From: an uncultured Clostridium sp.
Lineage (GTDB): Bacteria > Bacillota > Clostridia > Lachnospirales > Anaerotignaceae
Assembly: GCA_947246775.1 (NCBI GenBank)
Contig: CAMXTM010000185.1
Span: 1 to 5,022 of the forward strand
Length of the DNA stretch: 5,022 nucleotides
Direction of reading: 5' to 3'
The translations under genes were made by a program, and so were the position numbers. Below are positions 1 through 5,022 of the stretch, in pieces; positions within the stretch are counted from its first letter, which is position 1; the number at the start of each line of letters is the position of its first letter. The notes under the pieces are model-generated. The model saw only the letters and a program-made list of their open reading frames with translations. It ran no database searches and was not told the origin of the DNA.

Positions 1-13
1 TATTTACTTCCCC

Positions 14-454
14 CTACAAATGCACAACTTCTATCCCCGCAATAGATTGTTCCAATTTTTCTGCTAACAAACGTCTATGACAATATTCTGCTGTTACTTC
101 TGAGCATAACAATAAAATCGTATTAAATTCTACATATTTTTCTAAAAATATTTTTTTTACATTGCGCTCCTCTATTAGTGCATTATATTGTATCACATAA
201 TCTTGCCATGATATTTGTTGCTTTTTATAATCATTTAAAATCTCTTTTGTTGGTGCAAATGTTATATTATGTTCATATCTACAATTACATAATTCTTTTA
301 AAAAAAAATCTAAATCTCTGCCTTTTGTAAATCCTGCTAATTGCGATTGATTATTCAAACGCACATCAATCAATAATTCTATCCTATTTTTACTAATTAG
401 TCCAAAAAATTGTTCTGCACTTTTTTGTGTAAATCCCATAGTAAATATTTTCAT
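14..454 (-). CDS. DUF488 family protein, short paralogue (146 aa)
   Basis: This is the second gene of a tandem DUF488 pair. The N-terminus (MKIFTMGFTQ) matches the family's 'hxTIGHS'-like opening in degenerate form. It is followed by IDVR at residues 29-32 and a C-terminal LLLCSE (114-119) and CHRRLLAE (125-132), the C-x-E ... C-H-R signature of DUF488. The two cysteines (C117 and C125) and the arginines are the likely functional residues. The biochemical activity of the family is not established to my knowledge, so no function is assigned. The start is ATG at 454, with AGGAG (461-465) six bases upstream. That SD overlaps the stop codon of the preceding DUF488 gene, with nine bases between the genes, so translation is probably coupled. 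At 146 aa it lacks the C-terminal tail of its neighbour. The stop (TAG) lies 14 bases from the window edge, so the gene is complete. Confidence 0.82.
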   Translation of the reverse strand: MKIFTMGFTQKSAEQFFGLISKNRIELLIDVRLNNQSQLAGFTKGRDLDFFLKELCNCRYEHNITFAPTKEILNDYKKQQISWQDYVIQYNALIEERNVKKIFLEKYVEFNTILLLCSEVTAEYCHRRLLAEKLEQSIAGIEVVHL

Positions 455-463
455 AATTATCTC

Positions 464-1093
464 CTACACCACAAGAATATCATCAGCATTATCCACAGAA
501 TATCCAATTTCTTTATTTCTTTTTTTATAAGCCTCTATTAAATACTCTTGTTCACTCATTTCTTGTCCATACGTAAATAATGATAGTTGCGCTCTATCAG
601 GAAAATATTTTTGCAAAAGTTGATGATTGAGCTGTTGTTGTGTCAAGATTTCTCCATCTGATAAAATATGTTTTGCATAAATCCTATGCATTTCAAAGGC
701 TCTTGCTACTAATATCGCTCTATGACAATCGATTGGTTCTTTCTCTGTACACATCAACGCAATATTATGTCCTTGATTTAATCCTATCATTACATTTTCT
801 ATCCCTTTATTAAAGTTTTTTGATTCCCTTACCTTTTCAAAATCTAAATACCCTTCACTATGATATAAATTTTTATCTTGCGGTCTTGCACCAAAATATT
901 TCCCCATAAAAATATATCTAATATGAACAGAGTTTAAATCCATATTGATATTTTCTTTATTATATTGTTCTGCATATTTAGAATATGGTGTACTCCTAAC
1001 ATCAAGAAGAAAATCAATATGATATTGATTTAACAGACTAATAAAATAATTGATATTATGTTGAGAATGACCAATTGTAAATAGTTGTCCCAA
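464..1093 (-). CDS. DUF488 family protein, long paralogue (209 aa)
   Basis: The protein opens with LFTIGHS (residues 4-10), continues with LDVRSTPYSK (30-39), contains GKYFGARPQ (64-72), and ends its conserved core with LMCTEKEP (113-120) and DCHRAILVAR (122-131). These are textbook DUF488 signatures, including C115, E117, C123, H124 and R125. The activity of the family is unknown to me. The start appears to be TTG at 1093. GAGGTGA (1101-1107) sits seven bases upstream, and the resulting N-terminus aligns with the family's usual opening. An ATG just upstream is out of frame. The C-terminal 40 or so residues are charged and poorly conserved-looking. The gene is followed after nine bases by a shorter DUF488 paralogue and probably forms a two-gene operon with it. 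A large hairpin lies in its leader between cysE and this start. Confidence 0.87.
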   Translation of the reverse strand: MGQLFTIGHSQHNINYFISLLNQYHIDFLLDVRSTPYSKYAEQYNKENINMDLNSVHIRYIFMGKYFGARPQDKNLYHSEGYLDFEKVRESKNFNKGIENVMIGLNQGHNIALMCTEKEPIDCHRAILVARAFEMHRIYAKHILSDGEILTQQQLNHQLLQKYFPDRAQLSLFTYGQEMSEQEYLIEAYKKRNKEIGYSVDNADDILVV

Positions 1094-1121
1094 AATTTCA
1101 TCACCTCATGCATTACTTTAC

Positions 1122-1158
1122 AAAATCTGGAGCAGGTATTGCCTGCCCCAAATTTTTT
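1122..1158 (-). terminator. Long hairpin between cysE and the DUF488 pair; likely intrinsic terminator or attenuator
   Basis: Arms 1123-1136 and 1142-1155 pair over 14 bp with two G-U wobbles on the minus strand and a five-base loop (1137-1141). Read on the minus strand, it lies about 55 bases after the cysE stop and is followed by a short U run (TTTTG). Read on the plus strand, it is followed by a better T6 run (1153-1158). It could end cysE transcription, but it leaves only about 30 bases before the DUF488 start codon. The DUF488 mRNA therefore probably either reads through it or carries it in its leader. Confidence 0.7.
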
Positions 1159-1167
1159 ACTTCTTTA

Positions 1168-1173
1168 ATTATA
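1168..1173 (-). promoter_or_regulatory. Possible -10 box (TATAAT) for the DUF488 pair
   Basis: A perfect TATAAT occurs on the minus strand about 75 bases upstream of the DUF488 start. At 17 bases spacing only a weak AT-rich -35 (TTAAAA-like) is present. In such AT-rich DNA this can arise by chance. If real, the 14-bp hairpin at 1123-1155 would lie inside the 5' untranslated leader. Confidence 0.35.
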
Positions 1174-1208
1174 ACATAATACATAACTAATTTTAATAAA
1201 ATATCCTT

Positions 1209-1859
1209 TTATTTTTGTACATTGTTTTTATCACTTTGTAAAAGTATTTTTTCAATCGCTTTGATTCTATCTGAAATTTCTCTTAAATCTCTTGAAACAG
1301 GGTCACTTAATTTTAACTGGTCAAGCACATCTGAGGTTTTTTGCTTTTTTTCTTCTTCCTCCTGTGCTGTACATCTTGCAGGCACGCCTACTGCTGTCAT
1401 ATAGGCTGGCACATCTTTTACTACTACAGAGCCGCCCCCTATTTTAGCATTATCTCCAATTTTTACTGGACCTAATACTTTTGCGCCTGCTCCTACCATC
1501 ACATTATTTCCCAAGGTTGGGTGGCGTTTGCCACTTCCTTTCCCTGTTCCCCCCAAGGTAACACCTTGATACAATAACACATTATCACCAATTTCGCAAG
1601 TTTCTCCAATCACTACCCCCATGCCATGGTCAATAAAAAATCCTTTGCCTATTTTTGCGCCTGGGTGAATTTCAATTCCTGTTAAAAATCGTGAAATTTG
1701 TGAAATCAGCCTTGCAATAAAATAATGTTTCTTTTTATAAAAGTGATGTGCTACTCTATGCGATATGGTCGCCCAAAAACTAGGATATAACAACACCTCC
1801 GCATTTCCCTTGATGGCTGGGTCTTTCTCCTTTACTACTTTGATTAGTTCCCTTAACAT
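1209..1859 (-). CDS. cysE: Serine O-acetyltransferase (CysE)
   Basis: This cytosolic enzyme transfers acetyl from acetyl-CoA to L-serine, giving O-acetylserine, the precursor that cysteine synthase converts to cysteine. The 216-aa protein has the usual short Firmicute CysE layout: a helical N-terminus (1-60), then a left-handed beta-helix of hexapeptide repeats (about 62-160) with [11 protein letters not shown], the catalytic D77-H78 in [13 protein letters not shown], and H113 in GKRHPTLG. The coenzyme-A-binding end of the helix is at [12 protein letters not shown] (141-152), followed by VGVPAR (157-162). A charged helical tail (166-216) follows. The start is ATG at 1859, with AGGAGGAG (1867-1874) seven bases upstream. 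The gene is preceded by a T-box leader with a cysteine specifier, so transcription should rise when tRNA-Cys is uncharged. A hairpin follows about 50 bases after the stop. Confidence 0.97.
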   Translation of the reverse strand: MLRELIKVVKEKDPAIKGNAEVLLYPSFWATISHRVAHHFYKKKHYFIARLISQISRFLTGIEIHPGAKIGKGFFIDHGMGVVIGETCEIGDNVLLYQGVTLGGTGKGSGKRHPTLGNNVMVGAGAKVLGPVKIGDNAKIGGGSVVVKDVPAYMTAVGVPARCTAQEEEEKKQKTSDVLDQLKLSDPVSRDLREISDRIKAIEKILLQSDKNNVQK

Positions 1860-1940
1860 TTTTTAACTCCTCCTGTTTTTTATACATTTCTTTTTTTAAT
1901 ATACTCTAGTTTTGTCCCTTTGTTTCCTATTTTGTCCACT

Positions 1941-1977
1941 AAAAAAGCTCCGTCTTTGCATACGCAAAGACGAAGCT
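1941..1977 (-). terminator. T-box-controlled intrinsic terminator
   Basis: Arms 1946-1959 and 1964-1977 form a 14-bp stem with one G-U pair and a four-base loop, followed by a run of six U residues (1941-1946). The 5' arm includes UCGUCUUU, which alternatively pairs in the antiterminator. This is the off-state structure of the cysE T-box. Confidence 0.95.
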
Positions 1978-2210
1978 ACTCGTGGTTCCACTTTACTTAG
2001 ACGAATTGATAAAACAATCCCTCTCACTCAAAAACTGTAACGTTGTCAGCGGCTACAGACTACTCAAATATTATTTTTTCGCCTGTGCAGTTCAGGAATG
2101 CACTTCATTTTTATTCCTTCTGATTAGGATTTTCACCCACTTGCATACACCACATATGCAATGACCCTTTTTCTCTGTCAGCTATCCAAAAAATTACTCT
2201 TTCCATCAAC
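1941..2210 (-). promoter_or_regulatory. T-box leader (tRNA-Cys sensing) controlling cysE
   Basis: The minus-strand leader has the canonical order of a T-box. Stem I begins near GATGGAAAGAGTAA (2194-2207), and a distal hairpin TTGCATA/TATGCAA lies at about 2139-2162. The specifier loop reads GAAC-UGC-A, with UGC at 2087-2089, a cysteine codon. A CCGCTGACAACGTTACAG segment follows (about 2036-2053), typical of the stem II/III region. The T-box bulge UGGAACC is at 1984-1990. The antiterminator pairs AAAG with CUUU and ACGA with UCGU around the bulge (1966-1994) and is mutually exclusive with the terminator at 1946-1977. The UGGN variable base is A (1987), matching the U73 discriminator typical of tRNA-Cys. 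Stem I starts about ten bases after the ispF stop, and no convincing -35/-10 pair is visible there, so the promoter may lie inside ispF or further upstream. Confidence 0.95.
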
Positions 2211-2220
2211 ACTTTTTTCT

Positions 2221-2700
2221 CTATTTTATTTTTTCTATCAGACACACCGCATTTGCAGCTATACCAAGCCCTGCTCCCGTAAAGCCAAGCCCTTCTTCTG
2301 TTGTTGCTTTGATATTGATTTGATTTTGCTCTATTTCTAATACTTCAGCTATGTTCTTTTTCATATCACTGATATAACTTGCTAATTTTGGTTTTTGCGC
2401 TATTACAGTAGCGTCGATATTTATTATATCGTAATTTTCTTTTTTAAGCAAGTATAAAACTTGATACAACAATTTCATACTCGAAATATCCCTATAGCTA
2501 TTATCATTATCTGGAAAGTGCTGCCCAATATCTCCCATGGCAGCCGCTCCCAAAAGTGCGTCCATAATAGCGTGTACCAGAACATCAGCGTCAGAATGTC
2601 CCAAAAGCCCTTTTTCAAATGGTATGGTTACGCCACCTAATATCAGCTTCCTGCCCTCTACCAACTTATGTACGTCATACCCTGAGCCTACCCTTATCAT
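2221..2700 (-). CDS. ispF: 2-C-methyl-D-erythritol 2,4-cyclodiphosphate synthase (IspF)
   Basis: This enzyme cyclises CDP-methylerythritol 2-phosphate to 2-C-methyl-D-erythritol 2,4-cyclodiphosphate, releasing CMP, in the MEP isoprenoid pathway. It acts as a cytosolic homotrimer. The 159-aa length is typical. The divalent-metal ligands are visible as D9 and H11 in GSGYDVHKL and H43 in SDADVLVHA. Other signatures are [14 protein letters not shown] (51-64) and [12 protein letters not shown] (131-142), the cytidine-binding and phosphate-handling segment. ATG at 2700 has AAAGGAGA (2707-2714) about six bases upstream. That SD overlaps the stop of the preceding 76-aa gene, so the two are co-transcribed and possibly coupled. 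Unusually, no ispD or cysS is adjacent here. The next gene is cysE, behind its own T-box. Confidence 0.98.
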   Translation of the reverse strand: MIRVGSGYDVHKLVEGRKLILGGVTIPFEKGLLGHSDADVLVHAIMDALLGAAAMGDIGQHFPDNDNSYRDISSMKLLYQVLYLLKKENYDIINIDATVIAQKPKLASYISDMKKNIAEVLEIEQNQINIKATTEEGLGFTGAGLGIAANAVCLIEKIK

Positions 2701-2712
2701 GACATTTCTCCT

Positions 2713-2943
2713 TTACCATATTTTCATGCTCAAGCATTTTTCTGAAACACTAAATTTATATTCTACAAAATCAGAAAGTTTTTGCAACACTAAATTTTCT
2801 TTTTGGTTTACTTCTATAAACACAATATATTCATCATATTTATTTAATATCATAAAGTTCTTTTCATCACAAACAAATTCATACATTTTTTGACTTTTAT
2901 TTTCAATTTCTATTTTCCAGCCCTTTAAATGATATGTTCTCAT
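2713..2943 (-). CDS. Hypothetical protein, 76 aa, probable paralogue of the upstream 72-aa gene
   Basis: I do not recognise this protein. It has no signal peptide, membrane segment or cysteine motif. It appears to be a small, mainly beta-strand protein: L-x-G-W-K-I-E-I-E-N near the N-terminus (residues 6-15), then FMILNKYDEYIVFIEV (30-45) and NLVLQK (50-55). The same pattern (L-W-I-EN, then MVIL-D-I, then N-M-I-M-E-K) occurs in the neighbouring 72-aa protein, which suggests tandem duplication. ATG at 2943 lies six bases after the neighbour's stop. Its SD GGAGGT (2957-2962) is inside the neighbour's last codons, with a long spacing of 13 bases. Its own stop codon lies inside the ispF ribosome-binding region. 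That arrangement, and an open frame across the whole interval, support a real coding gene. The function is unknown. Confidence 0.68.
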   Translation of the reverse strand: MRTYHLKGWKIEIENKSQKMYEFVCDEKNFMILNKYDEYIVFIEVNQKENLVLQKLSDFVEYKFSVSEKCLSMKIW

Positions 2944-2949
2944 AATCTT

Positions 2950-3168
2950 TTACAGCACCTCCAACAAAACTCTTTTTCTCTCATAATTTACTTCACACTG
3001 GCAGCGTGAACTGCATTTTTCCATTATCATATTCGCATTTTCATCTATACTAAAAAGTGCAATAAAATCTTTTTTATTATCCAAAATAACCATTGTATTA
3101 TCTTGTTGTACTGTCCTATAATTATTTTCTACGCAAATTGTCCATCTTGATAATTTTAACAGTTTCAT
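2950..3168 (-). CDS. Hypothetical protein, 72 aa, probable paralogue of the downstream 76-aa gene
   Basis: I do not recognise this protein. The 72-aa product contains LSRWTICVENN (residues 6-16), MVILDNKKDFIALFSID (26-42) and NANMIMEK (44-51), matching the spacing of similar elements in the next gene. This suggests an old duplication. It carries cysteines at C12, C52, C57 and C59, the last three clustered as CSSRCQC. ATG at 3168 follows the previous gene's stop by 22 bases. The best SD (AAGGA, 3183-3187) is 14 bases away and sits better for an out-of-frame ATG at 3175, so translation may be weak or coupled. No membrane or secretion signal is visible. It probably belongs to one transcript with the 146-aa gene before it and ispF after it. 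Confidence 0.63.
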   Translation of the reverse strand: MKLLKLSRWTICVENNYRTVQQDNTMVILDNKKDFIALFSIDENANMIMEKCSSRCQCEVNYERKRVLLEVL

Positions 3169-3190
3169 AGCTCATTACCATTTCCTTTCT

Positions 3191-3631
3191 TTATTCAAAT
3201 ATACCCCCGATTTGACTACATTCACAAGATTCTACCTCAAAATGCAGCGCCAAAGGCATTATGATTTCTTCTACATACCATGGGAAATCGACAAATTCCC
3301 CTTTTCCATAAAGTTTTTTACGACAATTTTTACTAAAAGAAATAATCAACACATTCTCTCCCGCAAAAAATACAGTAATGCCTCTATTCGTATTTTCTTT
3401 TACCAACATTACCGCCCGCAAATGTGACTCCTTATGCTGCTCCATTAAAAATTTTATAGCAACATTATAACTCTTATATGCCTCTACCTGCAATGCATAA
3501 TTATCACACTCTCTTGTATACAAAATTCTGCCATTATCATTACAATACCAGCCCTTTTGTTTTAAACACCGCAATATCTCCTCTATGGAATGATATGTAA
3601 TTGTCATATTGATGCCCGCTTTGATTGCCAT
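3191..3631 (-). CDS. Hypothetical protein, 146 aa
   Basis: I do not recognise this protein. It appears soluble, with mixed alpha/beta character. An N-terminal helix SIEEILRCLKQKGWYC is followed by beta-rich stretches (RILYTRECDNYALQVEAY; GITVFFAGENVLIISFS) and a C-terminal helix around WYVEEIIMPLALHF. The 'helix, KGW, then strands' opening recalls small single-domain proteins of immunity or phage type, but that is only a resemblance. I chose ATG at 3631, about 12 bases after AAAGGAG (3644-3650). A TTG at 3658 would extend the frame by nine residues, but the extension lies across the SD itself and is unlikely. Another ATG at 3607 has no good SD. A fair promoter lies upstream (3703-3731), and the gene leads into the small-protein/ispF cluster. 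Confidence 0.72.
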   Translation of the reverse strand: MAIKAGINMTITYHSIEEILRCLKQKGWYCNDNGRILYTRECDNYALQVEAYKSYNVAIKFLMEQHKESHLRAVMLVKENTNRGITVFFAGENVLIISFSKNCRKKLYGKGEFVDFPWYVEEIIMPLALHFEVESCECSQIGGIFE

Positions 3632-3702
3632 TTTCTCGTTTTTCTCCTTTCGCCTCAAATACTCAGGGACACATTCGTAAAATTTATTTTTTTTACTCTA
3701 TT

Positions 3703-3731
3703 ATCATATCACTTCTTGCTTATTTCGTAAA
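3703..3731 (-). promoter_or_regulatory. Probable sigma-A promoter for the 146-aa gene/ispF cluster
   Basis: On the minus strand a -35 TTTACG (3726-3731) and a -10 TATGAT (3703-3708) are separated by 17 bases, matching the TTGACA/TATAAT consensus at four and five positions. It lies between the terminator of the upstream unit and the 146-aa gene, leaving a leader of about 65 bases. An independent start is needed here because the preceding terminator is strong. Confidence 0.6.
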
Positions 3732-3736
3732 CAATC

Positions 3737-3770
3737 AAAAAACACAGTACCGTTTTTTGATACTGTGCTT
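3737..3770 (-). terminator. Intrinsic terminator after the SUKH gene
   Basis: Arms 3742-3751 and 3759-3768 form about 10 bp with G-U wobbles, including CACAGTATC against GGTACTGTG, followed by six U residues (3737-3742). It begins only a few bases after the SUKH gene's stop codon and closes the two-gene immunity-like unit. Confidence 0.9.
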
Positions 3771-3773
3771 TCT

Positions 3774-4352
3774 TTACATGATTACTGCTATCATATCTTC
3801 TTCATGAAATCCATACAATTCATGCAACAACAGTTGCACAACAGAGTCAAACAGCAATACATCATCTTCATAGTCATGTGTACAATATATTTTTCCGCTT
3901 TCTCCAATCCAAACCCTTGCAGGATAGTGATACCCTATCATTCCTACCATAACAACATATTCTTTTGAAAAATCTTTGACACTTTTATATTCTTCTGATT
4001 CTACCACAAAATCCACATCATCATACATAAAATCTCTAACTTCATCATATGGAAACAAATAAAAATACACATCTGCTCTATGTTCTAAAGATTTTCTATC
4101 CCAGCTAGACAAATACACAACATACCACCAGTCTATCAATCCATAATATTCTTCAAAAAAAGCAATTACTTTATCATTTAGTTTTATATTTCGCTTTTGA
4201 TAATATTCTATCACAGGCGTAACGTCTACTTTTCTACCACAAAAACAACCTGCTTTTTGCAACATTTGCTCTATTTTTTGCTCTTTTGTCCCATGTAATA
4301 TTGTTCTCTCTTTTGGTGGAATATTTTCCTCAAAAATTGGAAATGGAAACAC
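3774..4352 (-). CDS. SUKH-superfamily (probably SUKH-3) immunity-like protein
   Basis: SUKH proteins are small cytosolic domains that commonly act as immunity proteins, binding and neutralising cognate toxins of polymorphic or contact-dependent systems. The 192-aa product shows the SUKH-3-like pattern: a helix ending in LQKAGCFCGRKVDVT (residues 31-45, the aGW-x-x-x-R-x-vd position), a second helix with KVIAFFEEYYGLIDWW (61-76), and the C-terminal VVMVGMIGYHYPARVWIG followed by ESGKIYC (133-157) and a final helix in ELYGFHEED (178-186). The start is GTG at 4352, with GAGGAG (4362-4367) nine bases upstream. The gene follows the 156-aa gene by 28 bases and is closed by a terminator. No toxin gene is visible nearby, so the partner is unknown. 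Family assignment is from motif recognition only. Another SUKH subfamily is possible. Confidence 0.75.
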   Translation of the reverse strand: MFPFPIFEENIPPKERTILHGTKEQKIEQMLQKAGCFCGRKVDVTPVIEYYQKRNIKLNDKVIAFFEEYYGLIDWWYVVYLSSWDRKSLEHRADVYFYLFPYDEVRDFMYDDVDFVVESEEYKSVKDFSKEYVVMVGMIGYHYPARVWIGESGKIYCTHDYEDDVLLFDSVVQLLLHELYGFHEEDMIAVIM

Positions 4353-4380
4353 AACAAATCACTCCTCTTTTCATCGCTTT

Positions 4381-4851
4381 TTATTCTTTTTCAAAACAGG
4401 AAAGGTCTAACGAATCCCCAACAAAGGAAACAATATCTTCGTGACATTCACTAATAAGCCACTTAAATTTTTTGGAAACAATATAAAAATCATCTAAACC
4501 ACATACTTCGCCAACAATGCAAATCAGTTCTGGTATGCACATCTCATAAACCCAATACTTTGGCTCAAAGTTTTTACAATCTTCAAACAGTACATACACA
4601 AATTTTTCGTTTTTCGGTATTATATAAGGTAGTTTCTCAACCCACATTCTATCATTTGCTATATTTTGCGTTTTGCATGGCAATTTAGGCTGAAATCTCC
4701 CCATATTAGACCAATGTATATCGCCGCCATGAAAAACAAATGTCTGTTCAATCTTTTTAATGATTGCGCTATAAGTCATTTTTGAACATTCAAAACAATT
4801 TGAGCGTTCTAAATGCTTTTCTTTAATCACATTTTCTATCTTATCTCGCAT
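4381..4851 (-). CDS. Hypothetical protein, 156 aa, immunity-type (DUF6756-like?)
   Basis: The function is not known. The C-terminal half contains KYWVYEMCIPELICIVGEV (residues 98-116), then DFYIVSKKFKWLISECHEDI (121-140). This strongly recalls small Firmicute proteins that carry 'YIVSKKYEWLxxENHHD' and are often found in toxin-immunity neighbourhoods. I associate these with DUF6756, from memory and unverified. The N-terminus is helical (MRDKIENVIKEKHLE), and W47 and W70 lie in the middle. The protein looks soluble and has no signal peptide. I chose ATG at 4851 because GAGG (4860-4863) lies eight bases upstream. A longer frame to 4905 would run through the tRNA terminator and has no SD. The gene sits just after tRNA-Val and ahead of a SUKH gene, which supports an immunity-type role by association. 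Confidence 0.72.
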   Translation of the reverse strand: MRDKIENVIKEKHLERSNCFECSKMTYSAIIKKIEQTFVFHGGDIHWSNMGRFQPKLPCKTQNIANDRMWVEKLPYIIPKNEKFVYVLFEDCKNFEPKYWVYEMCIPELICIVGEVCGLDDFYIVSKKFKWLISECHEDIVSFVGDSLDLSCFEKE

Positions 4852-4885
4852 ATATACTACCTCAAATCTTACAGAGTCGTCAACA

Positions 4886-4925
4886 CAAAAAATAAAAGAG
4901 AACAATTTTTTACTCTTTTGTTCCC
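4886..4925 (-). terminator. Intrinsic terminator downstream of tRNA-Val
   Basis: GGGAACAA (4918-4925) pairs with TTGTTCTC (4898-4905), giving 8 bp with one G-U around a 12-base loop. It is followed by a U-rich run with one A (TTTTATTTTTT, 4887-4897). A competing 7-bp pairing (AAAAGAG with CTCTTTT) overlaps it. It probably ends the tRNA transcript about 45 bases after the mature 3' end. Confidence 0.72.
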
Positions 4926-4969
4926 TTTTATCTTATTCTTCTTTTGTTCTATTTTTAAATAAAAAAATA

Positions 4970-5022
4970 TGGGAGTTACAGGGCTCGAACCTGTGACCCT
5001 CTGCTTGTAAGGCAGATGCTCT
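4970..5022 (-). tRNA. tRNA-Val (anticodon UAC), 3' part, cut by the window edge
   Basis: The minus strand shows the end of the D-arm region, a 5-bp anticodon stem (TCTGC/GCAGA) and the loop CTTACAA with anticodon TAC at 5007-5009. After these come the variable loop AGGGTC, a T-arm ACAGG-TTCGAGC-CCTGT, and the 3' acceptor strand AACTCCC with discriminator A (4970). CCA is not encoded: TATTTTT follows. UAC reads valine GUA-type codons, and the discriminator A fits tRNA-Val. About 23 bases of the 5' end lie beyond the window. Confidence 0.96.

Noticed and set aside
1982..2164. 60-codon open frame on the plus strand
   Set aside because: It lies entirely inside the T-box leader, has no SD, and is explained by the structured RNA on the other strand.
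2223..2251. Possible promoter for the T-box/cysE transcript at the end of ispF
   Set aside because: A TAAAAT -10-like box exists at 2223-2228, but at 17 bases upstream there is only TGCGGT, which does not resemble a -35.
2537..2893. 118-codon open frame on the plus strand
   Set aside because: It is antisense to ispF and to the 76-aa gene, is low-complexity and rich in S, F and Y, and has no recognisable domain.
3674..3731. Direct repeat TTCGTAAA (3674-3681 and 3724-3731) flanking the promoter of the 146-aa gene
   Set aside because: Eight bases in AT-rich DNA can recur by chance. There is no symmetry or further copy to support an operator.
3625..3968. Overlapping plus-strand frames of 60 and 67 codons
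   Set aside because: They run antisense to the 146-aa gene leader and the SUKH gene and across a terminator. Their composition is typical of AT-rich antisense frames.
4852..4905. N-terminal extension of the 156-aa gene to 4905
   Set aside because: It would overlap the tRNA terminator stem and has no SD, whereas ATG 4851 has GAGG at good spacing.
1..5022. Mobile elements, CRISPR arrays or attachment-site repeats
   Set aside because: No transposase, integrase, regularly spaced repeats or duplicated tRNA 3' end could be found by eye in the window.

Overview
The window looks like chromosomal DNA of a low-GC Firmicute, probably a member of the Clostridia. The base composition is strongly AT-rich, Shine-Dalgarno (SD) sequences are purine-rich (AGGAGG-type), TTG and GTG start codons are used, a tRNA gene lacks an encoded CCA, and a canonical T-box leader precedes a biosynthetic gene. 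The exact taxon cannot be read from the sequence. Every gene I can support lies on the minus strand, so transcription runs from high to low coordinates.

In the direction of transcription the window opens with the 3' part of a tRNA-Val(UAC) gene (4970-5022) and an intrinsic terminator (about 4886-4925). A two-gene unit follows: an unrecognised 156-aa protein resembling immunity-type families (4381-4851) and a SUKH-superfamily, probably SUKH-3, immunity-like protein (3774-4352). A strong terminator abuts its stop codon (3737-3770). No toxin gene is visible beside them.

A fair promoter (3703-3731) then starts a compact cluster: an unrecognised 146-aa protein (3191-3631), two very small proteins of 72 and 76 aa that look like diverged tandem duplicates (2950-3168 and 2713-2943), and ispF of the MEP isoprenoid pathway (2221-2700). 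Ten bases after the ispF stop a T-box leader begins (about 1941-2210). Its specifier codon is UGC, and the variable base of its UGGN motif is A, matching the U73 discriminator expected of tRNA-Cys. It therefore should sense uncharged tRNA-Cys and control cysE (serine O-acetyltransferase, 1209-1859), the first committed step of cysteine synthesis.

Downstream of cysE a 14-bp hairpin (1123-1155) separates it from a tandem pair of DUF488-family genes (464-1093 and 14-454). Both keep the family's DVR and C-x-E ... C-H-R signatures and are tightly spaced.

The housekeeping part (ispF, T-box, cysE, tRNA-Val) is conventional. The less explained material is the accessory-looking set between the tRNA and ispF (unpaired immunity-like genes, an ORFan, duplicated micro-proteins) and the DUF488 pair. 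I did not find convincing evidence of a wholly new system. The best candidates for a second look are the micro-protein duplication joined to ispF, the unpaired immunity genes beside a tRNA, and the DUF488 pair with a hairpin in its leader.
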